64,000 nt of DNA from Acidimicrobiia bacterium (GCA_036271555.1 DATBAK010000010.1:1-64000), one strand, 5' to 3'. Counted from the stretch's first letter, positions 35,820 to 44,913 are shown. Notes: generated by a model from the sequence alone, not told the origin. Translations and numbers: made by a program.

Positions 35820-36656
35820 ATGAAGGTCACGCCCCGCTACGACGGGTCCGCGATCCTGACCATGGACGGGCCGGTCGACGACCAGCGCGAGCCGATCGCG
35901 CGCCAGCGCCGGCGATTCGCGGCCCTGCTCGCCTCGCTCGACGACGACCAGTGGCGCGCGCCGTCGCGCTGCGCGGGGTGGAGCGTGCACGACGTCGTCG
36001 CGCACCTCGTCGGCGTCAACGCGTTCTGGCGCGCGTCGATCGTCGCCGGTCTTGCGGGCACGCCGACGCGCATCCTCGTCGACTTCGATCCGGTCGCGAC
36101 GCCGCGGCTCATGGTCGAGCCCATGCGCGTCCTCGCGCCACACGATCTGCTCGTGCAGTTCGTCGAAGTGAACGAGTCGCTGCTCGAGGTCATCGAAGGT
36201 CTCGACGGCGACGATTGGACGGTGCTCGCGGAATCGCCACCCGGCCACCTGCCGATCCGGTTGATCGCGCAGCACGCGCTCTGGGACGCATGGATCCACG
36301 AGCGCGACGTTGCGTTCCCGCTCGGCATCGAGACCGCGGTGGTCGCCGACGAGGTGCGATCGTGCCTGCGCTACGCGGCGGCGCTCGGCCCGGGACTCGC
36401 GGTCAGCACCGGTGCGGTGACCCCGGGTACCTACGTCGTCGACGCGCGCGATCCGGAGTGCCGCTTCACGGTCGAGGTCGGCACGTCGGTCGCGGTGCAC
36501 GCGGTTCCGGCGTCCGAGCTCTCGGAGCCGCCCGCGCTGTGCGGCGACGCCGTCGACCTCGTCGAGGCCCTGAGCCTGCGCGCGCCGTTGCCGGACTCCG
36601 CGCCGCCCGAGTGGCGCACGCTCCTCGAAGGTCTTGCGACGGTGTTCGCGACCTGA
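35820..36656 (+). CDS. Maleylpyruvate isomerase/DinB-like (MDMPI N-terminal) family protein
   Basis: 278 aa. The four-helix DinB/MDMPI fold is identified by the metal-ligand pattern GWSVHDVVAHLVGV (His57 and His62) and the later HALWDAWIHERDVAFPLG. The C-terminal part (TYVVDARDPECRFTVEVG) is the small alpha-beta domain that follows MDMPI_N in these actinobacterial proteins. Characterised relatives are mycothiol-dependent isomerases or thiol transferases; most members have unknown substrates. Its transcript is probably leaderless, driven from the box at 35808. A pair of 66-base repeats lies between it and the convergent MFS gene. Confidence 0.85.
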   Translation: MKVTPRYDGSAILTMDGPVDDQREPIARQRRRFAALLASLDDDQWRAPSRCAGWSVHDVVAHLVGVNAFWRASIVAGLAGTPTRILVDFDPVATPRLMVEPMRVLAPHDLLVQFVEVNESLLEVIEGLDGDDWTVLAESPPGHLPIRLIAQHALWDAWIHERDVAFPLGIETAVVADEVRSCLRYAAALGPGLAVSTGAVTPGTYVVDARDPECRFTVEVGTSVAVHAVPASELSEPPALCGDAVDLVEALSLRAPLPDSAPPEWRTLLEGLATVFAT

Positions 36657-36669
36657 ACGTGCGCGAGCG

Positions 36670-36831
36670 CGCGGTGCGGCCCGCCCGACTGTGCGCGTGC
36701 GGCGTCGAGGAGGGCGACGCTTGCGAGCCCGACCAATCGACGCGTTGTCGCGTGAACGGGCGGGTCGCGGTGCGGCCCGCCCGACTGTGCGCGTGAGGCG
36801 TCGAGGAGGGCGACGCTTGCGAGCCCGACCA
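36670..36831. repeat. Two 66-bp direct repeats (one mismatch) in a convergent intergenic region
   Basis: Copies at 36670-36735 and 36766-36831 differ at one base (C at 36700, A at 36796); the period is 96 bases. Each copy contains a hairpin GCGTCG-AGGAGGG-CGACGC. The unit junction adds a longer stem, CGGGCGGG at 36757-36764 with CCCGCCCG at 36776-36783. The element lies in the only non-coding gap between convergent genes. This layout resembles repetitive extragenic palindromes. It could serve as a bidirectional terminator. No transposase or target duplication is visible. Confidence 0.8.
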
Positions 36832-36837
36832 GAGAGC

Positions 36838-38451
36838 TCAGTCGGCAGAGGCGCCGACGGGTACGGGCTCGTCGACGACGGGCGCAAAGACGGGGCCGTC
36901 CTCGCCGACGTCGACCGCGCGGGCCGGCAGCCAGCGCAGCACACCGGCGGCCGCGACGAGCACGATGACCGCGGCGACCACGGATGCGAGGTGCAGGCCC
37001 CCGATGAAGCTCTGGTGCGCGGCCGAGATGATCTGCGCGCGATAGCGCGCGCCGGGCGCGCGGCTCACGACGTCGATCGCGCGACCGACCGAGTCGCGCG
37101 CTCCCGTGATGAGCGGCGCCGGCACCTTGCCCCGCAAACGTGACGCGAGGTTCGGTCCGTACTGCGACGACAGGATGGATCCGAGCACGGCGACACCGAT
37201 GGCGCCACCGACCTGGCGCGTCGTGTCGTTCATCGCGGAACCGACGCCCGCCTTCTCGCGCGGCAACGCGCCCATGATCGATTCCGTCGCGGGCGACATG
37301 ACGTTGCCCATCCCCACACCCATCAGCACCGTGACGATGATGACGTCGAGCATGCTCGACCCGGCATTGAGCGTGAGGAAGCCGAAGAGCGACGCCGCGA
37401 CGAGCAGTAGGCCCGTCGCGACGACGAGCTTGTTGCCCGCGAAGCGCACGAACCGCGGACTGAGGAACGCGAAGGTCATCAGCGCGATCGACTGCGGGAT
37501 CAGCACCGCGCCGGCCTTCAGCGTCGAGTAGCCGAGCACCGACTGCAGATACTGCGTGAGCAGGAAGATCGTGCCGTAGAGCGCGAGGAACACGAGCATG
37601 ATCGCCGCGCTCGCCGCGGAGAACCGCGGGTTCTGGAAGAAGTGCAGGTCGAGCATCGGGCTCGAGTACTTCAGCTCCCACAGGAAGAACGACGTGAGGA
37701 GCACGATGCCCGCCGCGAACGCGCCCAGGATCCCGGGCGACGTCCAGCCGTGGCTCGGCGCTTCGATGATCGCCCAGAGCAGGACGCCGAGGCTCACGAT
37801 CGAGAGGCCCGCGCCGGCCGGGTCGAGCTTCGGTGTCGTGCGGTCCGAGGAGTCGGGGACGAGGAAGTAGCCGAGCGCCAACGCGGTGATGACGATCGGG
37901 ACGTTCACGAGGAACACCGAGCCCCACCAGAAGTGCGTGAGCAGCGCGCCGCCGGCGACCGGACCGATGCCGACGCCGAGCGCGGAGACGCCGGCCCAGA
38001 TGCCGATCGCCACCGCGCGCTCCGAGGAGCTGCGGAAGACGTTCGAGAGGATCGAGAGCGTGCCCGGCATGATGCAGGCGCCGCCGATTCCCATCAGCGA
38101 CCGGGTCGCGATCAGCACGCCGGCCGAAGGCGCGAACGCCGAGAGCACGGATCCGGTGCCGAACACGACGAGGCCGAAGGTGAGGAACTTGTAGCGACCG
38201 AAGCGGTCACCGAGGCTGCCCATCGTGAGCAGCAGGCCCGCGAACACGAGGGTGTAGGAGTCGACGATCCACTGGAGCGCGCTGCCCGAGGCTCCGAGCC
38301 CACCGGCCGCCTTCGTGTGCGACAGCGTCGGCAGTGCAACGTTGAGGATCGTGTTGTCGAGCCCGATCACCATCAGGCTGATGCACAACACGGTCAGCGT
38401 CAGCCAGCGCCGGCGGTGCGCGATCTCCGGGTCTTTCAGCTGCGCTCGCAC
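36838..38451 (-). CDS. MFS multidrug efflux transporter, DHA2/EmrB-QacA family
   Basis: 537 aa from GTG 38451 with GAGGGGGC upstream; a CATAGCCT -10-like box lies about 22-27 bases before the start. The length and hydrophobicity fit 14 transmembrane helices. Family motifs include LDNTILNVALPTLS in helix 1, the motif A loop GSLGDRFGRYKFL, motif B LIATRSLMGIGGACIMPGTL and motif C ALGVGIGPVAGGALLTHFWW. These proton-driven pumps export drugs or lipophilic cations. No regulator is adjacent on this strand. The C-terminal tail is acidic and likely cytoplasmic. Confidence 0.92.
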   Translation of the reverse strand: MRAQLKDPEIAHRRRWLTLTVLCISLMVIGLDNTILNVALPTLSHTKAAGGLGASGSALQWIVDSYTLVFAGLLLTMGSLGDRFGRYKFLTFGLVVFGTGSVLSAFAPSAGVLIATRSLMGIGGACIMPGTLSILSNVFRSSSERAVAIGIWAGVSALGVGIGPVAGGALLTHFWWGSVFLVNVPIVITALALGYFLVPDSSDRTTPKLDPAGAGLSIVSLGVLLWAIIEAPSHGWTSPGILGAFAAGIVLLTSFFLWELKYSSPMLDLHFFQNPRFSAASAAIMLVFLALYGTIFLLTQYLQSVLGYSTLKAGAVLIPQSIALMTFAFLSPRFVRFAGNKLVVATGLLLVAASLFGFLTLNAGSSMLDVIIVTVLMGVGMGNVMSPATESIMGALPREKAGVGSAMNDTTRQVGGAIGVAVLGSILSSQYGPNLASRLRGKVPAPLITGARDSVGRAIDVVSRAPGARYRAQIISAAHQSFIGGLHLASVVAAVIVLVAAAGVLRWLPARAVDVGEDGPVFAPVVDEPVPVGASAD

Positions 38452-38563
38452 GCGCCCCCTCTGGTCACGGGTCTCAGGCTATGAGGAGGCATGACACCCC
38501 CCGCGCCGTTTTGATTCCCCGGGTGACCGCCGCCGCGTAGTTGGTCGCGGCGACGCGACGCGC

Positions 38564-40609
38564 TCACGGCGTCTGCAGGCCCGCGTTCAGGAAGCCGGCG
38601 CCGGCGACCGCGACCGCCCACGTGGTGTCGGAACCGACCTGGACCGGTGTCGTCGAGTACACGGCGCCGGTGCCGATGTTGTAGCCCCACGCGAACAACG
38701 CGCCGTCGGCGCGAATCGCGAACGATGTCGAACCGCCGATATTCGGCGAGGTCCACGTCGAATCGGCGGCGACGCGGTGGGGAAGGTTCAGCGGCTCGCC
38801 GATTTGGCCGGGACCCTCACCCCACTGCCAGAGGCTGCCGTCGGTCCTGACCGCGAGCGAGCCGTAGGCCGCGGCACTGACGGTCTGCCACGTCGCATTG
38901 CTACCGACACGAGTCGGCACGTACTCGTGCGTGACGTTGTGACCGACGCCGAGCTGGCCGCGTCCGTTGGAACCCCAGGCCCACAGCGTGCCGTCGGTCT
39001 GGAGGCCGAGCGTGTGGTCGTGGCCGCCGCTCACGCTGGTCCACGTCGTGCCCACCGCAACCTTCTTCGGCAGGAGGTGCGACGCGGTGTCGTCGAGACC
39101 GAGCTGGCCGTAGATGTTGTCGCCCCACGCCCAGAGGCTGCCGTCGTCCTTGATCGCGAAGGAGAAGTCGCCGCCGGTGCGGACCGTGCGCCAGTTGTTC
39201 GCGATGCCCACGCGCGTCGGTGACGAGTGGAAGCTGTAATCGCCGGTTCCGAGCTGCCCGTTGGAGTTCGAGCCCCACGCCCAGATCGTGCCGTCGTTCT
39301 TGACCGCGAGGACGAACGCCGTCCCGGTGCGAGCGAGCTTCCAATCGCGGTCGCTGCCGATCTGCACCGGTGTGACCGCGACCGAGGGGCCGGGGGTACC
39401 GAGCTGCCCGTCGGAGTTGTCGCCCCAGCCCCACAAGGTGCCGTCGGTGCGGATGCCGACGCCGAAGTCGCGCCCGACGTCGAGCGATTTCCAGGTGGTC
39501 GTGGCGTCGACCGGCGTCGGTGTGGTGTGACCGGTGCCGAGCGAACGAGAGTCACCCCATCCCGACATCGCGCCGGACGCAGTGATCCCGTACGACGAGG
39601 TCGGGCCGAGCGTCAACGACGCCCACGAACCCGGGAACGCGGTCGGGTTGGCGAAGCCGGTCTTCGTGCCGTTTCCGAGCTCGCCGTGCTGGTTCGAGCC
39701 CCAGACATATTCGGTTCCGTCGGCGGCCCGGGCCGAGAAGTCGTAGCCGTGGGCACTGATCGCAGCCCAGTCGGTGCGGCTGCCGACGCGCGTCGGCTTC
39801 GGTCCCCAAGCCCAGAGCGTGCCGTCCGTCTGCAGGCCGATCGCCGCATTCTCGCCGGCGGCGACGGTCTTCCAGTTCGTCGCCTTGCCGATGCGGACCG
39901 GGGAGTACTTGTGGAGCCCCGGGATACCGAGCTGTCCGTTCCGATCGTTGCCCCAACCCCAGAGCGTGCCGTCGGACTTGACGGCGAGCGTGAAGTCGCC
40001 GCCCGCCGCGACGCTCACCCAGTTCGTCGCGGTGCCGACCTCTACCGGCGTCGCCGAGCTCACGGTCCCGCCGGTTCCCAGCTGACCGTACTGATTGTCG
40101 CCCCAGGTCCAGAGCGTGCCGTCGACGCGGATGCCGGCGTCGAAGTACCCGCCGGCCACGGCGACCGACCACGCGGGTGTCGAGTCGACCTGCCCGTCGG
40201 GAGCGTTGCCGCCGACGTATCCCCACTCGCTCAACTGGCCGGTCGTCGTGAGCGCCACCCAGTGGTCGAGCACGGTGGCGGAGGTGTTCGCGCTGATCGA
40301 CGCGTAGTCGTTGCCGTCGCCCTGCGGCACCGGCTCCGTGCTCGAGAACCCGGCCTGCGAGCCCCAGTGCCAGAGGGTGCCGTCGGACGCGATCGCGCTC
40401 GTGGCCTCGTCGCCGGGGGCGACGGCCCGCCACGAGCCGGGAATCGGTGTCGGCTTCAGACAGTCCCCGTTGCTGCAGACGTCGCCCCACTGCAGCGCGC
40501 GCATGCCCGTCGCGGGCTTCGGTCGCGCGGTCGCGCTCGTCGCGTCGAAGACGGCCGGCACGACGAGCGCGGCGCACACGAGCATCCATCCGAACCGTCG
40601 TCTCCGCAT
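38564..40609 (-). CDS. Secreted RCC1-repeat beta-propeller protein
   Basis: 681 aa from ATG 40609 with GGAGG eight bases upstream. The signal peptide is FGWMLVCAALVVPAVFDATS. The rest is about 14 RCC1-type repeats with the core SDGTLWAWGxNxxGQLG followed by P-x-x-VG-x-x-x-W-x-x-V-x-x-G; the first repeat is partial (ALQWGDV) and two are degenerate (TTTGQLSEWG, TASGAMSGWG). Fourteen is the number for two seven-bladed propellers. RCC1 in eukaryotes is a nucleotide-exchange factor; bacterial exported versions have no established function and may bind proteins or glycans. It is divergent from the SDR gene. Confidence 0.87.
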   Translation of the reverse strand: MRRRRFGWMLVCAALVVPAVFDATSATARPKPATGMRALQWGDVCSNGDCLKPTPIPGSWRAVAPGDEATSAIASDGTLWHWGSQAGFSSTEPVPQGDGNDYASISANTSATVLDHWVALTTTGQLSEWGYVGGNAPDGQVDSTPAWSVAVAGGYFDAGIRVDGTLWTWGDNQYGQLGTGGTVSSATPVEVGTATNWVSVAAGGDFTLAVKSDGTLWGWGNDRNGQLGIPGLHKYSPVRIGKATNWKTVAAGENAAIGLQTDGTLWAWGPKPTRVGSRTDWAAISAHGYDFSARAADGTEYVWGSNQHGELGNGTKTGFANPTAFPGSWASLTLGPTSSYGITASGAMSGWGDSRSLGTGHTTPTPVDATTTWKSLDVGRDFGVGIRTDGTLWGWGDNSDGQLGTPGPSVAVTPVQIGSDRDWKLARTGTAFVLAVKNDGTIWAWGSNSNGQLGTGDYSFHSSPTRVGIANNWRTVRTGGDFSFAIKDDGSLWAWGDNIYGQLGLDDTASHLLPKKVAVGTTWTSVSGGHDHTLGLQTDGTLWAWGSNGRGQLGVGHNVTHEYVPTRVGSNATWQTVSAAAYGSLAVRTDGSLWQWGEGPGQIGEPLNLPHRVAADSTWTSPNIGGSTSFAIRADGALFAWGYNIGTGAVYSTTPVQVGSDTTWAVAVAGAGFLNAGLQTP

Positions 40610-40682
40610 GACGCGTACCTCCGCCCGTCGGTCTGCCATCGGAGCCTACGGTCGGGTCGGAGGTCGTGGGAAGCTCCTGCTC

Positions 40683-41627
40683 ATGAGCTTCGGAAGCGAA
40701 TCGACGACCGACGAAGTGCTCGCCGGTCGTGATCTGAGCGGACAGTGGGTGCTCGTCACCGGCGCGTCGGCGGGTCTCGGCCAGGAGACCGCGCGCGCCG
40801 TCGCGGCGCGCGGCGCGAACGTCGTGTTGGCCGTGCGCGATGTCGAGAAGGGGGAGCGCGCCGCGGAACCGGTGCGCGCGGCCGCGTCCGAGCTCGGCGC
40901 GACCGTCGAGCTGCGCGCCGTCGACCTCGCGTCGCTCGCGTCGGTGCGCGCCTTCACCGACGAACTGCGCGCCGCCCACGATCGTCTCGACGTCATCGTC
41001 GCCAATGCGGGCGTGATGGCGACGCCCGAGGGTCGCACCGCCGACGGGTTCGAGATGCAGTTCGGCACGAACCATCTCGGTCACTTCGTGCTCGTGAACC
41101 GACTGCGGCCGTTGCTCGCGAGTCCGGGGCGGATCGTCAATCTGTCGTCGGCCGGACACCGCTTCAGCCCGGTGGTGCTCGACGACGTGAACTTCGATCG
41201 GACGCCGTACGACGCGTGGCAGGCCTACGGTCGGTCGAAGACGGCGAACATCCTCTTCTCGGTCGAGCTCGACCGACGGGGCCGCGGCGCCGGGCAGCGC
41301 GCCTGCGCGGTACATCCCGGCACGGTCGTGACCGAGCTCGGTCGCCATCTCACCGACGAGACCCTCGGCGCGCTCGCGGCGGCGCGGTCGGGCCAGGAGA
41401 CGGTGTGGAAGACGCCGGCCGTCGGCGCGGCCACGACCGTCTGGAGCGGATTCGTGGCCGGCCCCGACGAGATCGGCGGCCGCTACTGCGAGGACTGCCA
41501 CGTGGCCGAGGCGACGAGCGACCCGAACCGCTCGGGCGGCGTGCGTGACTACGCGCTCGACCCCGAGACGGCGGCCCGGCTCTGGGCTCGGTCCGAGGAG
41601 CTCGTGGGCGAGGCTTTCGCCTCCTGA
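40683..41627 (+). CDS. Short-chain dehydrogenase/reductase (retinol-dehydrogenase-like)
   Basis: 314 aa from ATG 40683; the long open frame upstream is the antisense of the RCC1 gene. Classical SDR features: nucleotide-binding TGASAGLG (residues 26-33), DLASLASV, VANAGVM (107-112), LSS at 154-156 and the catalytic Y182-GRS-K186. An extended C-terminal part with YCEDCHVAE and RLWARSEELVG matches the WW-oxidoreductase/retinol-dehydrogenase-like group of long SDRs. It would use NAD(P)H for a carbonyl or alcohol substrate that cannot be specified. A TACGGT -10-like box lies about 30 bases upstream, with GGGAAG as ribosome-binding site. Confidence 0.9.
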   Translation: MSFGSESTTDEVLAGRDLSGQWVLVTGASAGLGQETARAVAARGANVVLAVRDVEKGERAAEPVRAAASELGATVELRAVDLASLASVRAFTDELRAAHDRLDVIVANAGVMATPEGRTADGFEMQFGTNHLGHFVLVNRLRPLLASPGRIVNLSSAGHRFSPVVLDDVNFDRTPYDAWQAYGRSKTANILFSVELDRRGRGAGQRACAVHPGTVVTELGRHLTDETLGALAAARSGQETVWKTPAVGAATTVWSGFVAGPDEIGGRYCEDCHVAEATSDPNRSGGVRDYALDPETAARLWARSEELVGEAFAS

Positions 41628-41651
41628 GCCCCTCCTGACCAGCTCCTGAGC

Positions 41652-41695
41652 GGCGGACGAGCCGCCCCGGGACACCTGAATGGGCCGATCGGCCC
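41652..41695 (+). terminator. Two adjacent stem-loops after the SDR gene, terminator or leader structure
   Basis: GGCGG/CCGCC with a 5-base loop (41652-41666) is followed by the perfect 14-base palindrome GGGCCGATCGGCCC (41682-41695). They lie 25-70 bases after the SDR stop. They could end that transcript, or act in the leader of the TadG-like pair whose start is at 41785. No U-tract follows. Confidence 0.4.
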
Positions 41696-41784
41696 GTTGA
41701 CCGCGCGGGTCCATTTCTTCACGCTCAGTGAACAGCCAATGGACGAAGGCCGCGGTGCGCGGTCAGTCAGGTCAGGTGCGGCAC

Positions 41785-43101
41785 ATGGAGCTCCACGGCT
41801 CGGACGAAGCAACAGGTCCGACGAGCGGGACGGACGGCTCGACGCGGGACGGGCGCCGCGTCGGCCGCCTCCGTCGCGACGAGGGCGGGTTCGTCCTGGT
41901 CTGGACGGCCCTGTTCATCATCGTGCTCCTGGGCTTCGCCGCGCTCGCGGTCGACCTCGGTCACTCGTACTACGTCGGCCAGCGGGCACAGAACGCGGCC
42001 GACGCCGCCGCGCTCGCCGGCGCGCCGTATCTCCCGGGCGACCTCGCCGGGGCGCAGGGCGCGGCGAGGGACATGGCCGAAGCGAACGGATTCGGTGCCG
42101 ACAAGGACATCACCATCTCCGCGGATCAGGACCCGACCGACCCGGCGCAGCTCATCGTGACGATCCACCAGAACGTCGCGACCCTGTTCGGCCGCGCGAT
42201 CGGCTTCAGCTCGATGGACGTGTCGAAGTCGGCGACGGCCACCGCCGGCGGCTCGGCACAGGCGACCGCGACCCCGGTCGACATGGTGATCGTGCTCGAC
42301 CGCACCGGGAGCATGTCGGACGACGACATCGACGATCTGCGCACCGCGTCCCGTGCCCTCCTGCAGTCCCTCGACCCCGCCACCGACCACGTCGCGCTCG
42401 CGGCGCTCGGTCAGAGCAGCACCACAACGCAGTGCCCCGGCGGTGGGGCGTACGGCGTCAAGACGACGGCCGCAACCAACATGTCGTGGATGATCGCCCC
42501 GTCGCCGGGCATGGCTCCGCTCGCCGACTACCAGCAGTCCACAGGAGTGCTGGACGAGAACAGCCAGATCGTGAAGTCGATCGACTGCATCACGGCCGCT
42601 CGTTCGCAGTCGAGCGTCGGCACCGACCTCGGCGATCCGCTCGCCGCCGCCGAGGCCTACCTCGACACCTACGCCCGGCCCGGTGCGCAGAAGGACATCC
42701 TCTTCATGACCGACGGCGCGGCCAACCGGACCGCTCCGGACCAGACCACGGACCAGTCGAACGCGTGCGACTACGCGAACGGCAAGGCCACGACCGCCAA
42801 GGCCGACAGCATCAACATCGTGACGGTCGGCTTCGGCGTCGGGCACGCCCCGTGCGACTCCCACGACCCGACCTTCCCGAGCGCCAACGCCACGAAGCTG
42901 CTCGCGAGCATGGCGAGCCCGATCAACGGCGTTGCCGCAGCCGACGACAACGACTGCAACACGGCCGCGGGCCAGCAGGCCGAGGACACCGACGGCGACA
43001 ACTTCTTCTGCCCGGCCAAGGGCTCGAACGACCTCGCGTCGGTCTTCGTGACCGCCGGCCAGCAGCTCACGGGCACGAGCCCGCCCCGGCTCATCAAGTA
43101 A
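41785..43101 (+). CDS. TadG-like membrane-anchored protein with von Willebrand factor A domain
   Basis: 438 aa from ATG 41785; GTG 41728 is an in-frame alternative. A short cytoplasmic segment is followed by a transmembrane helix at about 35-58 (GGFVLVWTALFIIVLLGF) and by the Tad signature VDLGHxYYVGQRAQNAADAA, ALAGA, typical of putative Flp-pilus-assembly TadE/G-like proteins. The extracytoplasmic VWA domain has MIDAS elements DRTGSMS (172-178), GTDLGDPL and FMTDGAAN, so metal-dependent binding is expected. It sits 39 bases before a second gene with almost the same N-terminus. No TadA, TadB, TadC or Flp gene is in the window. Confidence 0.85.
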   Translation: MELHGSDEATGPTSGTDGSTRDGRRVGRLRRDEGGFVLVWTALFIIVLLGFAALAVDLGHSYYVGQRAQNAADAAALAGAPYLPGDLAGAQGAARDMAEANGFGADKDITISADQDPTDPAQLIVTIHQNVATLFGRAIGFSSMDVSKSATATAGGSAQATATPVDMVIVLDRTGSMSDDDIDDLRTASRALLQSLDPATDHVALAALGQSSTTTQCPGGGAYGVKTTAATNMSWMIAPSPGMAPLADYQQSTGVLDENSQIVKSIDCITAARSQSSVGTDLGDPLAAAEAYLDTYARPGAQKDILFMTDGAANRTAPDQTTDQSNACDYANGKATTAKADSINIVTVGFGVGHAPCDSHDPTFPSANATKLLASMASPINGVAAADDNDCNTAAGQQAEDTDGDNFFCPAKGSNDLASVFVTAGQQLTGTSPPRLIK

Positions 43102-43140
43102 GTCGATTCAGGCAACTCATCACGAAGGAACCGGGCGGGC

Positions 43141-44895
43141 ATGGGCATCCAGGGCGGGCAGGCAGAGGACGGGCGACGCGCGCGGCGCGCCCGAGGAGAC
43201 GAGGGCGGGTTCGTCCTCGTATGGACGGCGCTCTTCCTGCTCGTCCTCCTCGGATTCGCGGCACTCGCGATCGACTTCGGCCACGCGTACTTCGTCGGGC
43301 AGCACGAGCAGAACGCCGCCGACGCGGCGTCGCTCGCCGGCGCGGTCTACCTGCCGGGCGACGTGACGACCGCGTACGACACCGCGACGTCGATCGCGAA
43401 CACGAACGGGTTCAAGGACGGCGACCGCGACGGCGTCGCAGTCACTCCGCAGCAGCAGGAACACGTCTCGCAACTGAAGGTCACGATCACCGAGACGATC
43501 CCGACCCTCTTCGCCAAAGTCCTCGGCTTCAAGGCGATGACCGTCACCCGCAGCGCCGTCGCCGACTACCGGCCGCCCGTTGCGATGGGCAGCCCCAACC
43601 CGCAGTACGGGAACGACCCCGACTCGAGCGGCGACCCCGGCAGCGCGACGTACCCGAACCTCTGGGGCAACGTCACCAGCTACGCGACCGACAAGCAGAA
43701 CGGCAACGCGTACACGAGCGGCGTGTGCAACAAGTCGCCGATCGACGGCTGTGCCGGGAGCACCAATCAGGACTACACGGCGGACGGCTACTACTACGCG
43801 ATCCATTTCAACCAGGCCGCGACGGTGAACGTGCAGGTCTTCGATCCCGGTTTCGTCGCCGTCGGCAACAACTGCATCTCCGGCAGCGACTCCAACGCGG
43901 ATCTCGCGGACGCGGCGACCACGCTGACTTCGCAGCCGGCCGGTTGGCCGGTGAGCACCGGCTACCTCGCGGCGCCCCCGTTCGACGTGACGCGGTACGC
44001 GCCGGTCACGGGCGCGACCGACGCGCCGACCACGGCCAACCCGGGCAACCGCTACTGCACCGGCGACTCGGCCTTCGGAAGCGCTTCGCAGCTTCCGGCG
44101 ACGACCTATTCGCTGCTCGGCCCCGCGGTCGCGCAGGGCGACCCCTCGACGGCCGTTGCGGCGGCGGGTTGCTCGTCGTGGACGTTCCCCGGAGTCGAGG
44201 GCACGTCGTCCAACAGCGTGGTGCAGATGCTCGCAGGCGGTGCGACCGTTCCGGTGTCGCCGGCGCCCCAGTACCTCGCGACGTACTTCCGTCAGTGGTT
44301 CCCGATCTGCACGATCACCGGTCAGGCGAACACCGACTACTTCCTCCAGGTGAACGGCGACGCGAACGGCAGCGGCAACAACAACTTCTCGATCCGCGCG
44401 ACGCAGGCGGGCGGGGCACTGTCGAGCGCGGTCAGCATCTACGGCAACGCCAAGATGGCGATCTACGCGAACGCGGGCAAGGACACGCTCACGCAGTTCT
44501 ACCTGGCGCGCATTCCGTCGAACGACGCCGGACAGACGCTGTCGCTGCACCTCTTCGACATCGGTGACGCCGGCACCGACGTGACGGGATCGCTCACGAT
44601 CGTGCCGCCGACCGACTCCGGGCTCACGTCGTTCTCGAACTGCACCGCGCAGTCGCAGACTCCGAGCTTCACACCATCGATCGCCGGCGACTGCAAGCTC
44701 ACGAACGTGAGCAGCGACACCTATCAAGGCCGTTGGGTCAGCGTGAACATACCGATCCCTGCGAACTACTTGTGCGACGACGCCAGCCCGACCGGTTGCT
44801 GGTTCCGCATCGACTACGAGTTCAACGGAGCGGTCAGCGACGTCACCTCGTGGACCGCAGTGCTCGCAGGCGACCCGGTCCGCATCGTGCAGTAG
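43141..44895 (+). CDS. TadG-like membrane-anchored protein with long extracytoplasmic domain
   Basis: 584 aa from ATG 43141. Residues 19-70 nearly repeat the preceding protein (DEGGFVLVWTALFLLVLLGF, then AIDFGHAYFVGQHEQNAADA), so the two genes arose by duplication. The rest differs: no VWA motif, but a long beta-rich, asparagine- and cysteine-containing region (YPNLWGNVTSYATDKQNGN, NPGNRYCTGDSAFGS, FRQWFPICTITGQANTDYFL) that ends in a membrane-distal domain. Expected to be held by one helix and exposed outside. Its ligand or role is unknown, although co-expression with the VWA protein suggests a shared surface complex. Confidence 0.82.
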   Translation: MGIQGGQAEDGRRARRARGDEGGFVLVWTALFLLVLLGFAALAIDFGHAYFVGQHEQNAADAASLAGAVYLPGDVTTAYDTATSIANTNGFKDGDRDGVAVTPQQQEHVSQLKVTITETIPTLFAKVLGFKAMTVTRSAVADYRPPVAMGSPNPQYGNDPDSSGDPGSATYPNLWGNVTSYATDKQNGNAYTSGVCNKSPIDGCAGSTNQDYTADGYYYAIHFNQAATVNVQVFDPGFVAVGNNCISGSDSNADLADAATTLTSQPAGWPVSTGYLAAPPFDVTRYAPVTGATDAPTTANPGNRYCTGDSAFGSASQLPATTYSLLGPAVAQGDPSTAVAAAGCSSWTFPGVEGTSSNSVVQMLAGGATVPVSPAPQYLATYFRQWFPICTITGQANTDYFLQVNGDANGSGNNNFSIRATQAGGALSSAVSIYGNAKMAIYANAGKDTLTQFYLARIPSNDAGQTLSLHLFDIGDAGTDVTGSLTIVPPTDSGLTSFSNCTAQSQTPSFTPSIAGDCKLTNVSSDTYQGRWVSVNIPIPANYLCDDASPTGCWFRIDYEFNGAVSDVTSWTAVLAGDPVRIVQ

Positions 44896-44913
44896 CGCGC
44901 GGTCACGCGGGCG

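Noticed and set aside
40311-40682. N-terminal extension of the SDR frame
   Set aside because: It is the antisense of the RCC1 gene's signal-peptide region; the SDR family begins at ATG 40683.
41697-41720. TTGACC as a -35 box before the TadG-like pair
   Set aside because: No acceptable -10 hexamer lies 16-18 bases downstream.
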